The notes beneath the pieces were generated by a model. It was given only the letters and a program-made list of their open reading frames with translations, had not been told where the DNA came from and searched no databases. 35,305 nt of DNA from Planctomycetota bacterium (GTDB lineage: Bacteria; Planctomycetota; GCA-2746535), in assembly GCA_002746535.1 (NCBI GenBank), contig NVWA01000038.1:1730-37034 (forward strand), written 5' to 3'. Both the position numbers and the translations under genes were made by a program. This document shows, piece after piece, positions 15,524 through 23,931 of this stretch (positions within the stretch are counted from its first letter, which is position 1; each line of letters starts with the position of its first letter).

Positions 15524-18364
15524 ATGACTTTCTCGCTAAAAAAACTCATACTTTTACTCACAGTTTTAATATTATTTCATGGCACCTATTTAATTGCTGA
15601 CGATGAGAAATACATAACGATCAAGCCCTTCGCTCATGAAGTTGAAAAAATAAAACCTCACCCTAAAGCCTATTTTGGCACAATGAAAAATGGTTTTAAA
15701 TACATTTTATTAAAAAATAAAAAACCTGAAGATAGAGTACTAATCAATCTTGTTGTAGACACAGGATCTCTAAATGAGCAAGAACATGAAAGAGGTATAG
15801 CACATTTCCTAGAACACATGGCATTCAATGGATCAGAAAATTTCCCTGACAATAAGTTAATTGATTTTTTTAAAAAAATAGGGATGAGTTTTGGTGGCGA
15901 TACAAACGCATCTACTTCCTTTGATAAAACCATTTACAAACTAAACCTACCCTCCGAAGAACACATGGAAGCCGGTTTATTAATTATCTCAGACTACGCA
16001 AGTAAGCTACAGCTAAACGAACATAATATCGAAGATGAAAGAGGCATCATCTTAAGTGAAAAAAGAGCACGCGATTCTATTAGCTTTAGAATAATGGAAA
16101 AGAGTTTCCAGTTTGCATTGCCCAATTCGTTATTAACTGAAAGAATGCCCATCGGCTTAGTCAAAACAATCAAAAGCGTAAACCGAAAAGATTTTGTGAA
16201 TTATTACAACACTTGGTATCGACCAGAAAAGATGACCTTAATAGTTGTTGGCGATATAAACGAAAAAAAATGGAGAAAAAGTATTAAGAAAAAGTTTAAA
16301 AAATTAGAAGCTAGGGCACCCGCCAAGAAAAATGCTGTTTTAAAAAGCGTAGAGCATAAAGGCAATAAAGTAAATTACATCTTCGAAAAAGAAGCCGCTG
16401 AAACCAATGTAGAAATTTCAACTGTTGAAGTAAAAATATTTGAGAAAAGACCATATTATGTTCGTATGCAAGACAGATTAAGAGAAGCTGCTGCTGTCAC
16501 TATGGTCAATCAACGCTTGAAAGAAATTGCAAATGAAATAAATTCACCTTTTACAAATGCAAAATTGAGTTTAACCAATTGGATGAAGCAAATTAAATCA
16601 GGTAATATCTCAGCCGATTGCAAACCAAGAAATTGGGACAAAGCACTTGGTAGGATTGAACAAGAATTAAGAAGAGTACTTCAATATGGCTTTACTAAAC
16701 AAGAAGTATCCTTATTTAAAAAGGGGTATTTGAGTAGCCTTGACCGTGCTGTCTCAGGTATGAAAACATCTAGCAGCAATTTTTATCTACATAAAATTAT
16801 TTCAACTTTAGGACAAGATTCTCCTTTTTTAGATGCTTCACAAATAAGAGCTATGCAAAGACCGATAGTAGAAGATATCACCAAAGAAGATGCTCTAAAT
16901 GCTTTAAGTGTCTACTGGAATTATAATCACAGACTTATTTCTGTTACCGGCAATATCATTATAGAAGAGCCAAATAAAAATATTTTGCAGGCTTATTTAA
17001 AATCAAATGCAGAAGTCATCTCTAAAATTGTTGAAAAAAAGATCTTAATGTTTCCCTATGAAAAGGCGCCAAAAAATAGTGGAAAAATAAAATCAACTCG
17101 AACAATCAAAGATCTAGGAATTAAACGAATTGTCTTTGAAAATAATGTAATTTTAAATTTAAAGAAGACCGATTTCAAGAAGACCAATGTAAGACTATTT
17201 GTAAAACTTGGTCAAGGCAGCCTAACAGTTCCAAAAGGGAAAGAAGTAATGGCCCGCATAGGACATTCATTTATCAATGAAGGTGGTCTCGAAAAACTTA
17301 CCAAACTCGAATTAGGCAAAGCATTAACAGGAAAGACGGCATCCATAAATTTCGGCATTAGCCCAAATGCTTTTCATTTTGTAGGATCATCAAATAATGA
17401 TGATTTTGAGCTAATGCTTCAATTACTAAATGCAAAAATGAAAGCTCCTGGATTCAGGGAAGAAACGCGAGCATTGATTTTAAAACGCTGGGATGTGCAA
17501 CTAAAAAAATTAGAAACTAACATTTCGGCAAAATTTAGGAATGAATTAAGAAAGCTAGCAACCATTACTGAAAATGGAATTCATCTAGATGCAATGCCTA
17601 CCAAGCATGAAATTGAAAGCATAAGTATTAACGATATGAAAGATTGGTTAACAAATGAATTTAAGTCGTCCTCAATTGAAATAAATATTGTTGGAGATTT
17701 TAATGAAAAGGAAGTCATTGGTTTAGTCTCTACTTATTTAGGAGGATTACCCACCAGAAAAGTAAATCAGGAGCCAAAAAAATATTCGATCACATTTAAA
17801 AAAAACCATAGAATAACGTTGGCCTTTCCAACTAAGATTGAAAAAGCCTATGTTGCTCTGGTAATGCCAACCACAGATTTCAACAATATTAATGATTTAA
17901 GAAAATTAAATTTGCTTGGAAGAGCAATTAACGAAAGGATGAGAAAAAGAATCCGAGAAGAATTATCTATTTCTTATTCCCCTCGCGCAACTCATTCATT
18001 CAATAAAGATTTTAAGAACAATTGCCACTTAATGTTTATGGCAGATATTGAAGTTAAAAATATTGACTTAACAGTTAAAGAATTTCAAAAAATATTTACA
18101 GAAATAATATCCAAGCCAATTACAAAAGAAGAATTAGATGGCGTTCAAAAACCACTTCTAAATCAAATTAAACCTTACATTAAAAGCAATACTTATTGGC
18201 TAAATAGTGTTTTAGCAGGATCTTCTTATAATGAAAAAAACTTTGATTTTGCACGTACATTTATGGCCGACTACACAAATATCAACGTGAAAGACATTAA
18301 TGATATTGCCAAGAAATACTTGATCAAAGAAAAAGTAAATATCTTAGTAGTTAGATCAGAATAG
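15524..18364 (+). CDS. Exported M16-family zinc metalloprotease
   Basis: A 946-residue protein with a signal peptide (about 1-25: KKLILLLTVLILFHGTYLIA), so it acts in the periplasm or outside the cell. The N-terminal half has the inverted zinc motif HFLEH (94-98; H94 and H98 bind zinc, E97 is catalytic). The third zinc ligand is expected in DERGIILSE (E172 or E179). The family segment FGGDTNASTSFDKT (123-136) is also present. The C-terminal half repeats the M16 fold (FENNVILNLKKTDF near 540; later IVGDFNEKEV) without HxxEH, as is normal for inactive second halves. M16 enzymes degrade peptides, and PqqL/pitrilysin-like secreted forms are common. The start follows AAGGA by 7 bases. A strong hairpin terminator follows. 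Confidence 0.93.
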   Translation: MTFSLKKLILLLTVLILFHGTYLIADDEKYITIKPFAHEVEKIKPHPKAYFGTMKNGFKYILLKNKKPEDRVLINLVVDTGSLNEQEHERGIAHFLEHMAFNGSENFPDNKLIDFFKKIGMSFGGDTNASTSFDKTIYKLNLPSEEHMEAGLLIISDYASKLQLNEHNIEDERGIILSEKRARDSISFRIMEKSFQFALPNSLLTERMPIGLVKTIKSVNRKDFVNYYNTWYRPEKMTLIVVGDINEKKWRKSIKKKFKKLEARAPAKKNAVLKSVEHKGNKVNYIFEKEAAETNVEISTVEVKIFEKRPYYVRMQDRLREAAAVTMVNQRLKEIANEINSPFTNAKLSLTNWMKQIKSGNISADCKPRNWDKALGRIEQELRRVLQYGFTKQEVSLFKKGYLSSLDRAVSGMKTSSSNFYLHKIISTLGQDSPFLDASQIRAMQRPIVEDITKEDALNALSVYWNYNHRLISVTGNIIIEEPNKNILQAYLKSNAEVISKIVEKKILMFPYEKAPKNSGKIKSTRTIKDLGIKRIVFENNVILNLKKTDFKKTNVRLFVKLGQGSLTVPKGKEVMARIGHSFINEGGLEKLTKLELGKALTGKTASINFGISPNAFHFVGSSNNDDFELMLQLLNAKMKAPGFREETRALILKRWDVQLKKLETNISAKFRNELRKLATITENGIHLDAMPTKHEIESISINDMKDWLTNEFKSSSIEINIVGDFNEKEVIGLVSTYLGGLPTRKVNQEPKKYSITFKKNHRITLAFPTKIEKAYVALVMPTTDFNNINDLRKLNLLGRAINERMRKRIREELSISYSPRATHSFNKDFKNNCHLMFMADIEVKNIDLTVKEFQKIFTEIISKPITKEELDGVQKPLLNQIKPYIKSNTYWLNSVLAGSSYNEKNFDFARTFMADYTNINVKDINDIAKKYLIKEKVNILVVRSE

Positions 18365-18378
18365 TCATTATTCATTTC

Positions 18379-18405
18379 ACCTGCTTCTATCAGAGGCAGG
18401 TTTCT
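18379..18405 (+). terminator. Rho-independent terminator after the M16 protease
   Basis: ACCTGCTTCT pairs with AGAGGCAGGT over 10 positions including one T-G pair, leaving a 3-base ATC loop, and is followed by TTTCT. It lies 15 bases after the protease stop codon and is the most stable hairpin I found in the window's intergenic DNA. Confidence 0.8.
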
Positions 18406-18515
18406 ATTACAATTACCAACTTTATTGTTTGATTTCTCAATTTGATTTTTGCAAATTAATTCGTCGAACGCATACCTATTTAATTTTACAATCTCTCTTT
18501 CGATGAAATTAATAA

Positions 18516-18529
18516 TGGTTAATATACCA
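18516..18529. promoter_or_regulatory. Possible operator upstream of the second Gfo/Idh gene
   Basis: TGGT-TAATAT-ACCA, with a wider AATGG...CCATT frame (18514-18534), lies about 40 bases before the GTG start at 18566. The arms are symmetrical and the location fits a repressor site. It is short and unsupported by other copies. Confidence 0.2.
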
Positions 18530-18565
18530 CCATTGAATAAGACAAAATAACATTGGAGAAATACT

Positions 18566-19729
18566 GTGAGAAAAATAAGAATGGGCATGGTAGGCGGAGG
18601 CAACGATGCCTTTATTGGTCAAGTCCACAGAATAGCTGCAGCCATAGATGGTCAAATTGAACTCGTCTGCGGAGCCTTCAGTAGTACCAAAGAAAAATCT
18701 AAACTTTCCGGTAAACAATTATATTTACCAGATGAAAGAGTTTATGGCTCTTACGATGAAATGTTTGAAAAAGAGTTGGCTTTGCCTGCAGATGTCAGGA
18801 TGGAATTCGTATCCATTGTTACTCCAAATCATTTGCATTATCCCATTGCTTCGAAAGCACTCGCATCAGGATTTCATGTCATGTCTGATAAACCAGCTAC
18901 TTTGAATTTAGATGAAATTTTAAAATTAAGAGAAGAGCTAAATAAAAGTGGTCTCTTATACGGACTAACACATAACTATACTGGTTATCCAATGGTCAAA
19001 GAAGCTAAAGAAATGGTAAAGACGGGTAAGCTCGGAAAAATAAGGAAAGTTGTAGTCGAGTATCCCCAAGGTTGGTTATCAACAGACCTAGAATCTTCCG
19101 GTCAAAAACAAGCCGCTTGGAGAACAGATCCTGCTCGCTCTGGTGGATGTGGCTGCATGGGGGATATTGGAACCCATGCTGAAAATCTTATGGAATATAT
19201 CACAGATTTACAAATTGAATCTATTTGTGCTGATTTGAATACGTTTGTTGAAGGAAGACAACTCGACGATGATGGCAATGTTTTATTTAAATTAAATAAT
19301 GGAGCCAAAGGAGTTTTACATGCTAGTCAAATTTCTGTAGGCGAAGAAAATGGTTTGAAAATATATGTCTATGGTGAGCTTGCCGGATTATTCTGGAGAC
19401 AACTTGAACCAAATACATTACAAGTCATGTGGCCAGATCGTCCCACCGAAATAGTGCGTACAGGTGCTAATCATACAAATTTAAGTGAACGAGCTTTATA
19501 TAACACGCGGCTTCCAGCAGGTCATCCAGAAGGATTCCTTGAAGCATTCGCAAATATTTATCGGAACTTCGCTTCAACACTTCAAGCCAAACTGCAAGGT
19601 CGCGAACCTACTGAATTGGAATTAGATTTTCCTCAAATTGAAGATGGCGTTCGAGGAATGGCCTTTATTGATACGTTAATTAGAAGTCAAAAGTGTGATG
19701 ATAAATGGATAAAAATAACTGAATATTAA
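18566..19729 (+). CDS. Gfo/Idh/MocA-family oxidoreductase paired with a TIM-barrel isomerase
   Basis: A 387-residue protein starting at GTG; GGAG seven bases upstream supports this start. The Rossmann motif MVGGGNDAFIGQVH is at the N-terminus. The family's EKP is DKP here (after FHVMS), a common variant. The C-terminal half includes the GDIGTHAENL segment with the probable catalytic histidine, and a glycine/cysteine-rich GGCGCMGD. Relatives oxidise or reduce sugars, cyclitols or 3-keto glycosides with NAD(P). The next gene starts 14 bases later and encodes an isomerase-like TIM barrel. Such pairs are typical of sugar or glycoside catabolic operons in the PVC group and the Bacteroidota. A hairpin terminator isolates it from the upstream protease. 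Confidence 0.92.
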   Translation: MRKIRMGMVGGGNDAFIGQVHRIAAAIDGQIELVCGAFSSTKEKSKLSGKQLYLPDERVYGSYDEMFEKELALPADVRMEFVSIVTPNHLHYPIASKALASGFHVMSDKPATLNLDEILKLREELNKSGLLYGLTHNYTGYPMVKEAKEMVKTGKLGKIRKVVVEYPQGWLSTDLESSGQKQAAWRTDPARSGGCGCMGDIGTHAENLMEYITDLQIESICADLNTFVEGRQLDDDGNVLFKLNNGAKGVLHASQISVGEENGLKIYVYGELAGLFWRQLEPNTLQVMWPDRPTEIVRTGANHTNLSERALYNTRLPAGHPEGFLEAFANIYRNFASTLQAKLQGREPTELELDFPQIEDGVRGMAFIDTLIRSQKCDDKWIKITEY

Positions 19730-19743
19730 TTAAAGGAAAAGAA

Positions 19744-20799
19744 ATGAAAACACTAAAAGGTCCTGCAATTTTTTTAGCCCAATTCATGGGTGACCAACCT
19801 CCTTTTGATTCACTAGATAGTATCTCACAATGGGTCGCAAGTTTAGGATTTAAAGGTATTCAAATTCCAACATGGGATAGTCGATGTATCGATCTAGAAA
19901 AAGCAGCTGAAAGTCAGGATTACTGTGATGAGCTAAAAGGGAATTTGAAAAATCATGGTTTAGAAATCACTGAACTATCGACGCACCTGCAAGGGCAACT
20001 AGTTGCAGTTAATCCTGCCTACGACACCATGTTTGATGGATTTGCACCAGAATCAGTTCAAAAGAATCCAAAAGCTAGAACTGAATGGGCTGTCAATCAA
20101 TTAAAAATGGCCGCAATGGCAAGTCAAAACTTGGGCTTAAATGCTCACGCTACTTTCTCAGGTGCATTGTTATGGCATACTTTTTATCCATGGCCACCAA
20201 GACCCCAAGGCCTTGTTGAAGATGGATTTAAAGAATTGGCAAAACGTTGGCTACCTATTTTAAATACATTTGATGAAGCTGGAGTAGATGTATGTTATGA
20301 AGTTCATCCAGGAGAAGATTTACACGATGGCGTTACCTTCGAAAGGTTTTTAGAAGCCACCGGTAATCATAAAAGAGTCAATATACTATATGACCCAAGT
20401 CACTTCATATTACAACAATTAGATTACCTCCAATATATTGATATTTACCATGAAAGAATTAAAGCTTTTCATGTCAAAGATGCTGAATTTAATCCAAATG
20501 GAAGAAGTGGTGTCTATGGGGGCTATCAAGAATGGCAAGACCGAGCTGGAAGATTTAGATCTCTTGGTGATGGTCAAATAAATTTTAAAAGTATTTTTAG
20601 CAAATTAAGTCAATATGATTTTGAAGGATGGGCCGTATTAGAATGGGAATGTTGCTTGAAAGATCCCGAACAAGGCGCAACAGAAGGAGCAAAGTTTATC
20701 AATGATCATATTATCACAACTACTGAAAAGTCATTTGATGATTTTGCAGGTGGCGAAGCTGATGATGAACTTAATAAAAAAATATTAGGTCTGGATTAA
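19744..20799 (+). CDS. Sugar phosphate isomerase/epimerase family TIM-barrel protein
   Basis: A 351-residue xylose-isomerase-like TIM barrel. Likely metal ligands lie at the ends of successive strands: E186 (CYEVHPGED), D217 with H220 (YDPSHF), H243 (AFHVKDAEF) and E300 (VLEWE). The motif order is that of the family containing tagatose/psicose epimerases, inosose isomerases and 3-keto-sugar epimerases. It is longer than the usual 270-300 residues, with a Trp/Pro-rich loop (WHTFYPWPPRPQG, about 144-156) that may shape the sugar pocket. AAGGA precedes the ATG by 7 bases. It is co-transcribed with the oxidoreductase just upstream and probably processes that enzyme's product. The substrate is unknown. 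Confidence 0.9.
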   Translation: MKTLKGPAIFLAQFMGDQPPFDSLDSISQWVASLGFKGIQIPTWDSRCIDLEKAAESQDYCDELKGNLKNHGLEITELSTHLQGQLVAVNPAYDTMFDGFAPESVQKNPKARTEWAVNQLKMAAMASQNLGLNAHATFSGALLWHTFYPWPPRPQGLVEDGFKELAKRWLPILNTFDEAGVDVCYEVHPGEDLHDGVTFERFLEATGNHKRVNILYDPSHFILQQLDYLQYIDIYHERIKAFHVKDAEFNPNGRSGVYGGYQEWQDRAGRFRSLGDGQINFKSIFSKLSQYDFEGWAVLEWECCLKDPEQGATEGAKFINDHIITTTEKSFDDFAGGEADDELNKKILGLD

Positions 20800-20807
20800 T
20801 CAGAACT

Positions 20808-20831
20808 AATATCAAATTTGTTTTGGATATT
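20808..20831. terminator. Weak bidirectional terminator between converging genes
   Basis: AATATCAAA (20808-20816) pairs with TTTGGATATT (20822-20831) with one bulged G. It lies between the stop of the TIM-barrel gene and the stop of the PilZ gene on the other strand. T-rich DNA follows on the plus strand. The stem is AT-rich, so terminator strength is uncertain. Confidence 0.35.
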
Positions 20832-21205
20832 TAATTGTCGGTTTTTTTCTTAATGCCGACATATCCTTCTAGTTCTTTAAGAAAACTATGTTGATCTTCA
20901 GCGTTTTGTTGCATTATACCTTTTAAGTGAATGTAAGAGTCTTGTCCAATAATTTCCAAAAATTCTACCCCAACACCATCTCCTGAATTTCTTCGGATAA
21001 TTCCTTTAGCAACAATTTTTATTTCTTCACTAAGAAATATAATAACTTCACATTTATCCCCTATTTTTGCATTTATACCACCAACAAAAAAGACACCCTT
21101 TATATTAATCGCACCAGCACTAGATTTTATCTTTTTTCCAGATTCTAAAATTAATTCGGCTGAGAAAAATAAATTAATTCGGCTAAGCTCTCTTCGGTTC
21201 TCCAT
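20831..21205 (-). CDS. PilZ-domain protein with a degenerate c-di-GMP motif
   Basis: A 124-residue single-domain protein. It begins RRELSRIN, giving the RxxxR motif (R5 and R9) of PilZ domains. It then has the beta-barrel segments SAGAINIKGVFFVG and GDGVGVEFLEI; the latter is the usual closing motif. The second c-di-GMP contact, normally (D/N)xSxxG, reads AINIKG here: the Asp is Ala and the Ser is Asn. Binding of c-di-GMP may therefore be weak or lost. PilZ proteins act as effectors in motility, exopolysaccharide and surface attachment. It is separated by 121 bases from the queA run and may have its own promoter. No flagellar or diguanylate cyclase gene is nearby. Confidence 0.85.
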   Translation of the reverse strand: MENRRELSRINLFFSAELILESGKKIKSSAGAINIKGVFFVGGINAKIGDKCEVIIFLSEEIKIVAKGIIRRNSGDGVGVEFLEIIGQDSYIHLKGIMQQNAEDQHSFLKELEGYVGIKKKTDN

Positions 21206-21326
21206 TTCATTTTCCAGACAAAAATTGTGTTTTCTTAACTGTAGCTCCTTAAATAAAACAATTCAAGATTTCTTTATATTTTGAAGGTCAGAATTATCAA
21301 ATTGTGAACAGAAATTGAGTTTTTTT

Positions 21327-22385
21327 CTAAATTATCAGCATAGCATCGCCATAACTATAAAATCTATAATTATTATCTATAGCATGCTTATACGCTTTCA
21401 ATAGTTTTTCACGACCAATTAATGCCGCTATATACATGATTAAACTAGATTTTGGTAAATGAAAATTAGTGATCATCCCATCAATTACTTTAAATTCATA
21501 ACCTGGATAAATAAAAATATTGGTAGACCCTTTGTTAGACTTTAAAAAATCAGCGGTATCGGCACATGACTCAAGTGTTCGTCCGCTTGTTGTACCTACA
21601 GCAATAATTCGCCCACCTTTTGACTTTGCTTCTTTAATCTTTTGAACCGTTATATCATTCAATAAAAAATCTTCCGAATGCATTTGATGATCTCGAATAT
21701 CATCTTTTTTTACAGGAGCAAAGGTTCCATAACCAACATGAAGTATCATCTTCACAACTTCAATTCCTTGATCTATTATTTGATTCATTATTTCATCGGT
21801 AAAATGCAAACCTGCCGTTGGTGCAGCAACAGCACCATATTCTTTGGCGTATACAGTTTGGTATCTATCACAATCATTTTTATTATTACAATCTTCGCCT
21901 CTTTGCTTTAAGATATAATTGGGCAATGGCGGCTCTCCATTTTTTTGAAGAAAATCAAAGATCTCATCAGAAATTAATAAGGATACAATCCTTGAACCAT
22001 TATCCAAGATTTCATCAATTCGAACAAACTCCTGTTCATTAAAATATATCACATCCCCTACTTTTATTTTACCAGCACATTTAGTCAAAACTTCCCATTG
22101 ATCATCATTCAATTTTTTAATAAAAAAGACTTCAGCTTTACCACCCGTTTTTTTGGTTCCATATATACGAGCATTAAAAACCTTTGTTTCGTTAACAACC
22201 AATATATCATTTTTATTTAAGTAATTTGGCAAATCATAAAAATGTTGGTTTTGGAATTCATTGGTCTTTTTATCGATGATCAATAAGCGGCTATGATCTC
22301 TTTTATCAGAGGGCGATTTAGCTATTAATTCTTCTGGCAAATCATAATCGTAATTACTTAAACGAAATTCGTCAGCTGCATTCAT
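21327..22385 (-). CDS. queA: S-adenosylmethionine:tRNA ribosyltransferase-isomerase QueA
   Basis: A 352-residue enzyme of normal family length. It transfers the ribose of SAM to preQ1 in tRNA to make epoxyqueuosine, the second-last step of queuosine synthesis. Hallmarks are YDYDLPEELIA near the N-terminus, DHSRLLIID, NETKVFNARIYG, AVAAPTAGLHFT and the C-terminal ITNFHLPKSSLIM. The start codon overlaps the stop of the pyrophosphohydrolase gene by 4 bases (ATGA), so the two are translated together. No other queuosine genes (queG, tgt, queC-F) are in the window. Confidence 0.97.
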   Translation of the reverse strand: MNAADEFRLSNYDYDLPEELIAKSPSDKRDHSRLLIIDKKTNEFQNQHFYDLPNYLNKNDILVVNETKVFNARIYGTKKTGGKAEVFFIKKLNDDQWEVLTKCAGKIKVGDVIYFNEQEFVRIDEILDNGSRIVSLLISDEIFDFLQKNGEPPLPNYILKQRGEDCNNKNDCDRYQTVYAKEYGAVAAPTAGLHFTDEIMNQIIDQGIEVVKMILHVGYGTFAPVKKDDIRDHQMHSEDFLLNDITVQKIKEAKSKGGRIIAVGTTSGRTLESCADTADFLKSNKGSTNIFIYPGYEFKVIDGMITNFHLPKSSLIMYIAALIGREKLLKAYKHAIDNNYRFYSYGDAMLII

Positions 22386-22744
22386 TTCTTTTCAAAAACT
22401 TTCTGACATTCTTCTTCAGGATATTTCAAACAATTTTTTTTGTATTTTTTTTGTATGGATTCTGCCAAATCGATATTCATTACATTTGCAATCTCTAATG
22501 CATAGGTCACGATATCGGCTAACTCATCACGAACATCATTAATCTTTTCAGTATTTTTAAGCTCGTCAACCTCTTTATCATTTAACCACATAAAATGCTC
22601 CATCAACTCACCCGCTTCAACAGTTAAAGCCATCGATAAATTTTTTGGTGTATGATAATGGATCCAATCACGGTCCTTAGCAAATTGAAAAATCAAATCT
22701 TTCATTTCCTGAACAGTTGTTTTTTCATCTTTGAATTCAGTCAT
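22382..22744 (-). CDS. MazG-like nucleotide pyrophosphohydrolase
   Basis: A 120-residue all-helical protein of the MazG/RS21-C6 (dCTP pyrophosphatase-like) type. The metal-binding pairs are visible: EAGE (43-46) in LTVEAGELMEHFMW, and ELAD (74-77) in RDELADIVTYA. The sequence FAKDRDWIHYHTPKNLSMAL near the N-terminus and KKNCLKYP at the C-terminus fit the RS21-C6 branch. It would hydrolyse non-canonical or surplus NTPs/dNTPs to the monophosphate and pyrophosphate. It is translationally coupled to queA by an ATGA overlap and lies about 28 bases after the EI24-type gene. Confidence 0.93.
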   Translation of the reverse strand: MTEFKDEKTTVQEMKDLIFQFAKDRDWIHYHTPKNLSMALTVEAGELMEHFMWLNDKEVDELKNTEKINDVRDELADIVTYALEIANVMNIDLAESIQKKYKKNCLKYPEEECQKVFEKK

Positions 22745-22772
22745 AATTTATCTTTCTTGAACTAATAATTAC

Positions 22773-23561
22773 TTAATTATTTTCCCTATCTTCTGCCAGA
22801 AGTCCATATTCAGGGGTTTGATCAACCCAATACATTGTACCGGCAATCGCTGAAAGTATCGGCTGAAAAACCTGTATAAAAGGAATCATCAACAATAAAG
22901 CCGAAAGGCTACCAACCCCAACCATCATTTTCCGTTTACCTTTAAAGAATTCTAATTTTTGTTTAAATGTGAATAATCTCCTACTCATTGATAAATCCAA
23001 TGCTTCCATGCTGCAAAACCAGGCCGTTATAATAAATGATAGGATAATAATCGGCGGAAACATTAATCCTAATATTAAAAAAATAATCATAAAAATGATT
23101 TTCAAAACTGTAAAAGACAAGGAAAACAATAATGATGACATTAACCCTACATACCAAGCATTATCTGTATTTGAAATACCTCTAAGTTTTTCTTCAACGC
23201 GACAACTTAATAATTCCAAAAAAGGAAGCATCACTAATGAAGCTATTATGCCATATCCATACCAAATAATTACCAAAGAAAACACAATAAAAAATATCCA
23301 CTTCATCCAAAGGCCTAAATGGACTACTGTCCAAGACCATAAAAATTTTAAAAAAGAAGCTATCCCTATAATTTTAATCTCTTCGGATTCTCCACCACCA
23401 ATTGAAATGTAATCAAAAAAGAGAAATACCGAATATATAGTGCCTATCATTACAAAAACAGAAACAAAAAACGGAATAACACAGTAAATCCAAAGGTTAG
23501 GATTCCTAGCCAAAAACGATATTGCAGAGAAATTGTATTGAATGCCTTCAGAGATATTCAT
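22773..23561 (-). CDS. EI24/CysZ-like multi-pass membrane protein
   Basis: About 262 residues from the ATG at 23561. A TTG at 23570 is in frame but sits almost on top of the AGG ribosome site, so the ATG fits better. Four or more long hydrophobic segments are visible: about 25-50, 70-105, 138-170 and 208-240. The patterns GIQYNFSAISFLARNPNLW at the N-terminus and YWVDQTPEYG-like C-terminal segments match the EI24 domain family, which includes the sulfate transporter CysZ. The N-terminal conserved helix and the amphipathic middle are as in that family. Transport of sulfate is not proven, since no cys genes are near. It is first in a minus-strand run with the pyrophosphohydrolase and queA. Confidence 0.82.
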   Translation of the reverse strand: MNISEGIQYNFSAISFLARNPNLWIYCVIPFFVSVFVMIGTIYSVFLFFDYISIGGGESEEIKIIGIASFLKFLWSWTVVHLGLWMKWIFFIVFSLVIIWYGYGIIASLVMLPFLELLSCRVEEKLRGISNTDNAWYVGLMSSLLFSLSFTVLKIIFMIIFLILGLMFPPIIILSFIITAWFCSMEALDLSMSRRLFTFKQKLEFFKGKRKMMVGVGSLSALLLMIPFIQVFQPILSAIAGTMYWVDQTPEYGLLAEDRENN

Positions 23562-23654
23562 CGAAATCAAAACCTATAAATTAAAATTGATTACGATTAT
23601 ACCTTAACTAAAAATAATTGCCTATATAACGCAATATTCCCCAAAAAGCTATTT

Positions 23655-23672
23655 CATATCTATGGCGATATG
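23655..23672 (-). terminator. Weak hairpin downstream of the 70-residue gene
   Basis: CATATC (23655-23660) and GATATG (23667-23672) flank TATGGC. On the minus strand it lies about 50 bases after the stop of the small gene and is followed by GCTTTTT. The 6-bp stem is short, so this is tentative. Confidence 0.25.
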
Positions 23673-23718
23673 TTAAATGATAAAATTGAATATAAAATAC
23701 GGCACTTAACTTAATTGA

Positions 23719-23931
23719 TCAAGAATAATCCATCGAAGACGACGAGCTGGATCTTATACCACGAACACCAACCGTAATTGATAAAAGATCATTGAAAAGT
23801 CGACTATATGCTATCCTTAGTTTTTTTAACTTTTCAGGTTTTTCTGTATACTCTCGTCTAATCTCAATTTTAGACAACCCACGCAGTTCAGAAAGCGTTT
23901 CAAAAATTTCTTCGTCAGTAAAAGTTAGCAT
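23719..23931 (-). CDS. Small protein of unknown function, 70 residues
   Basis: A short frame with a plausible ribosome site (GGAA nine bases before the ATG). It encodes a helical, charged protein (FTDEEIFETLSELRGLSKIE) and ends in a serine run SSSSSS. There is no signal peptide or membrane segment and I recognise no family. The amphipathic composition and ribosome site favour a real gene, but its size and isolation leave doubt. It stands alone, facing a 640-base gap on its 5' side. Confidence 0.5.
   Translation of the reverse strand: MLTFTDEEIFETLSELRGLSKIEIRREYTEKPEKLKKLRIAYSRLFNDLLSITVGVRGIRSSSSSSMDYS

Noticed and set aside
22969..23412. 147-residue plus-strand frame
   Set aside because: Antisense to the EI24-like membrane protein, whose membrane segments and family pattern are convincing.
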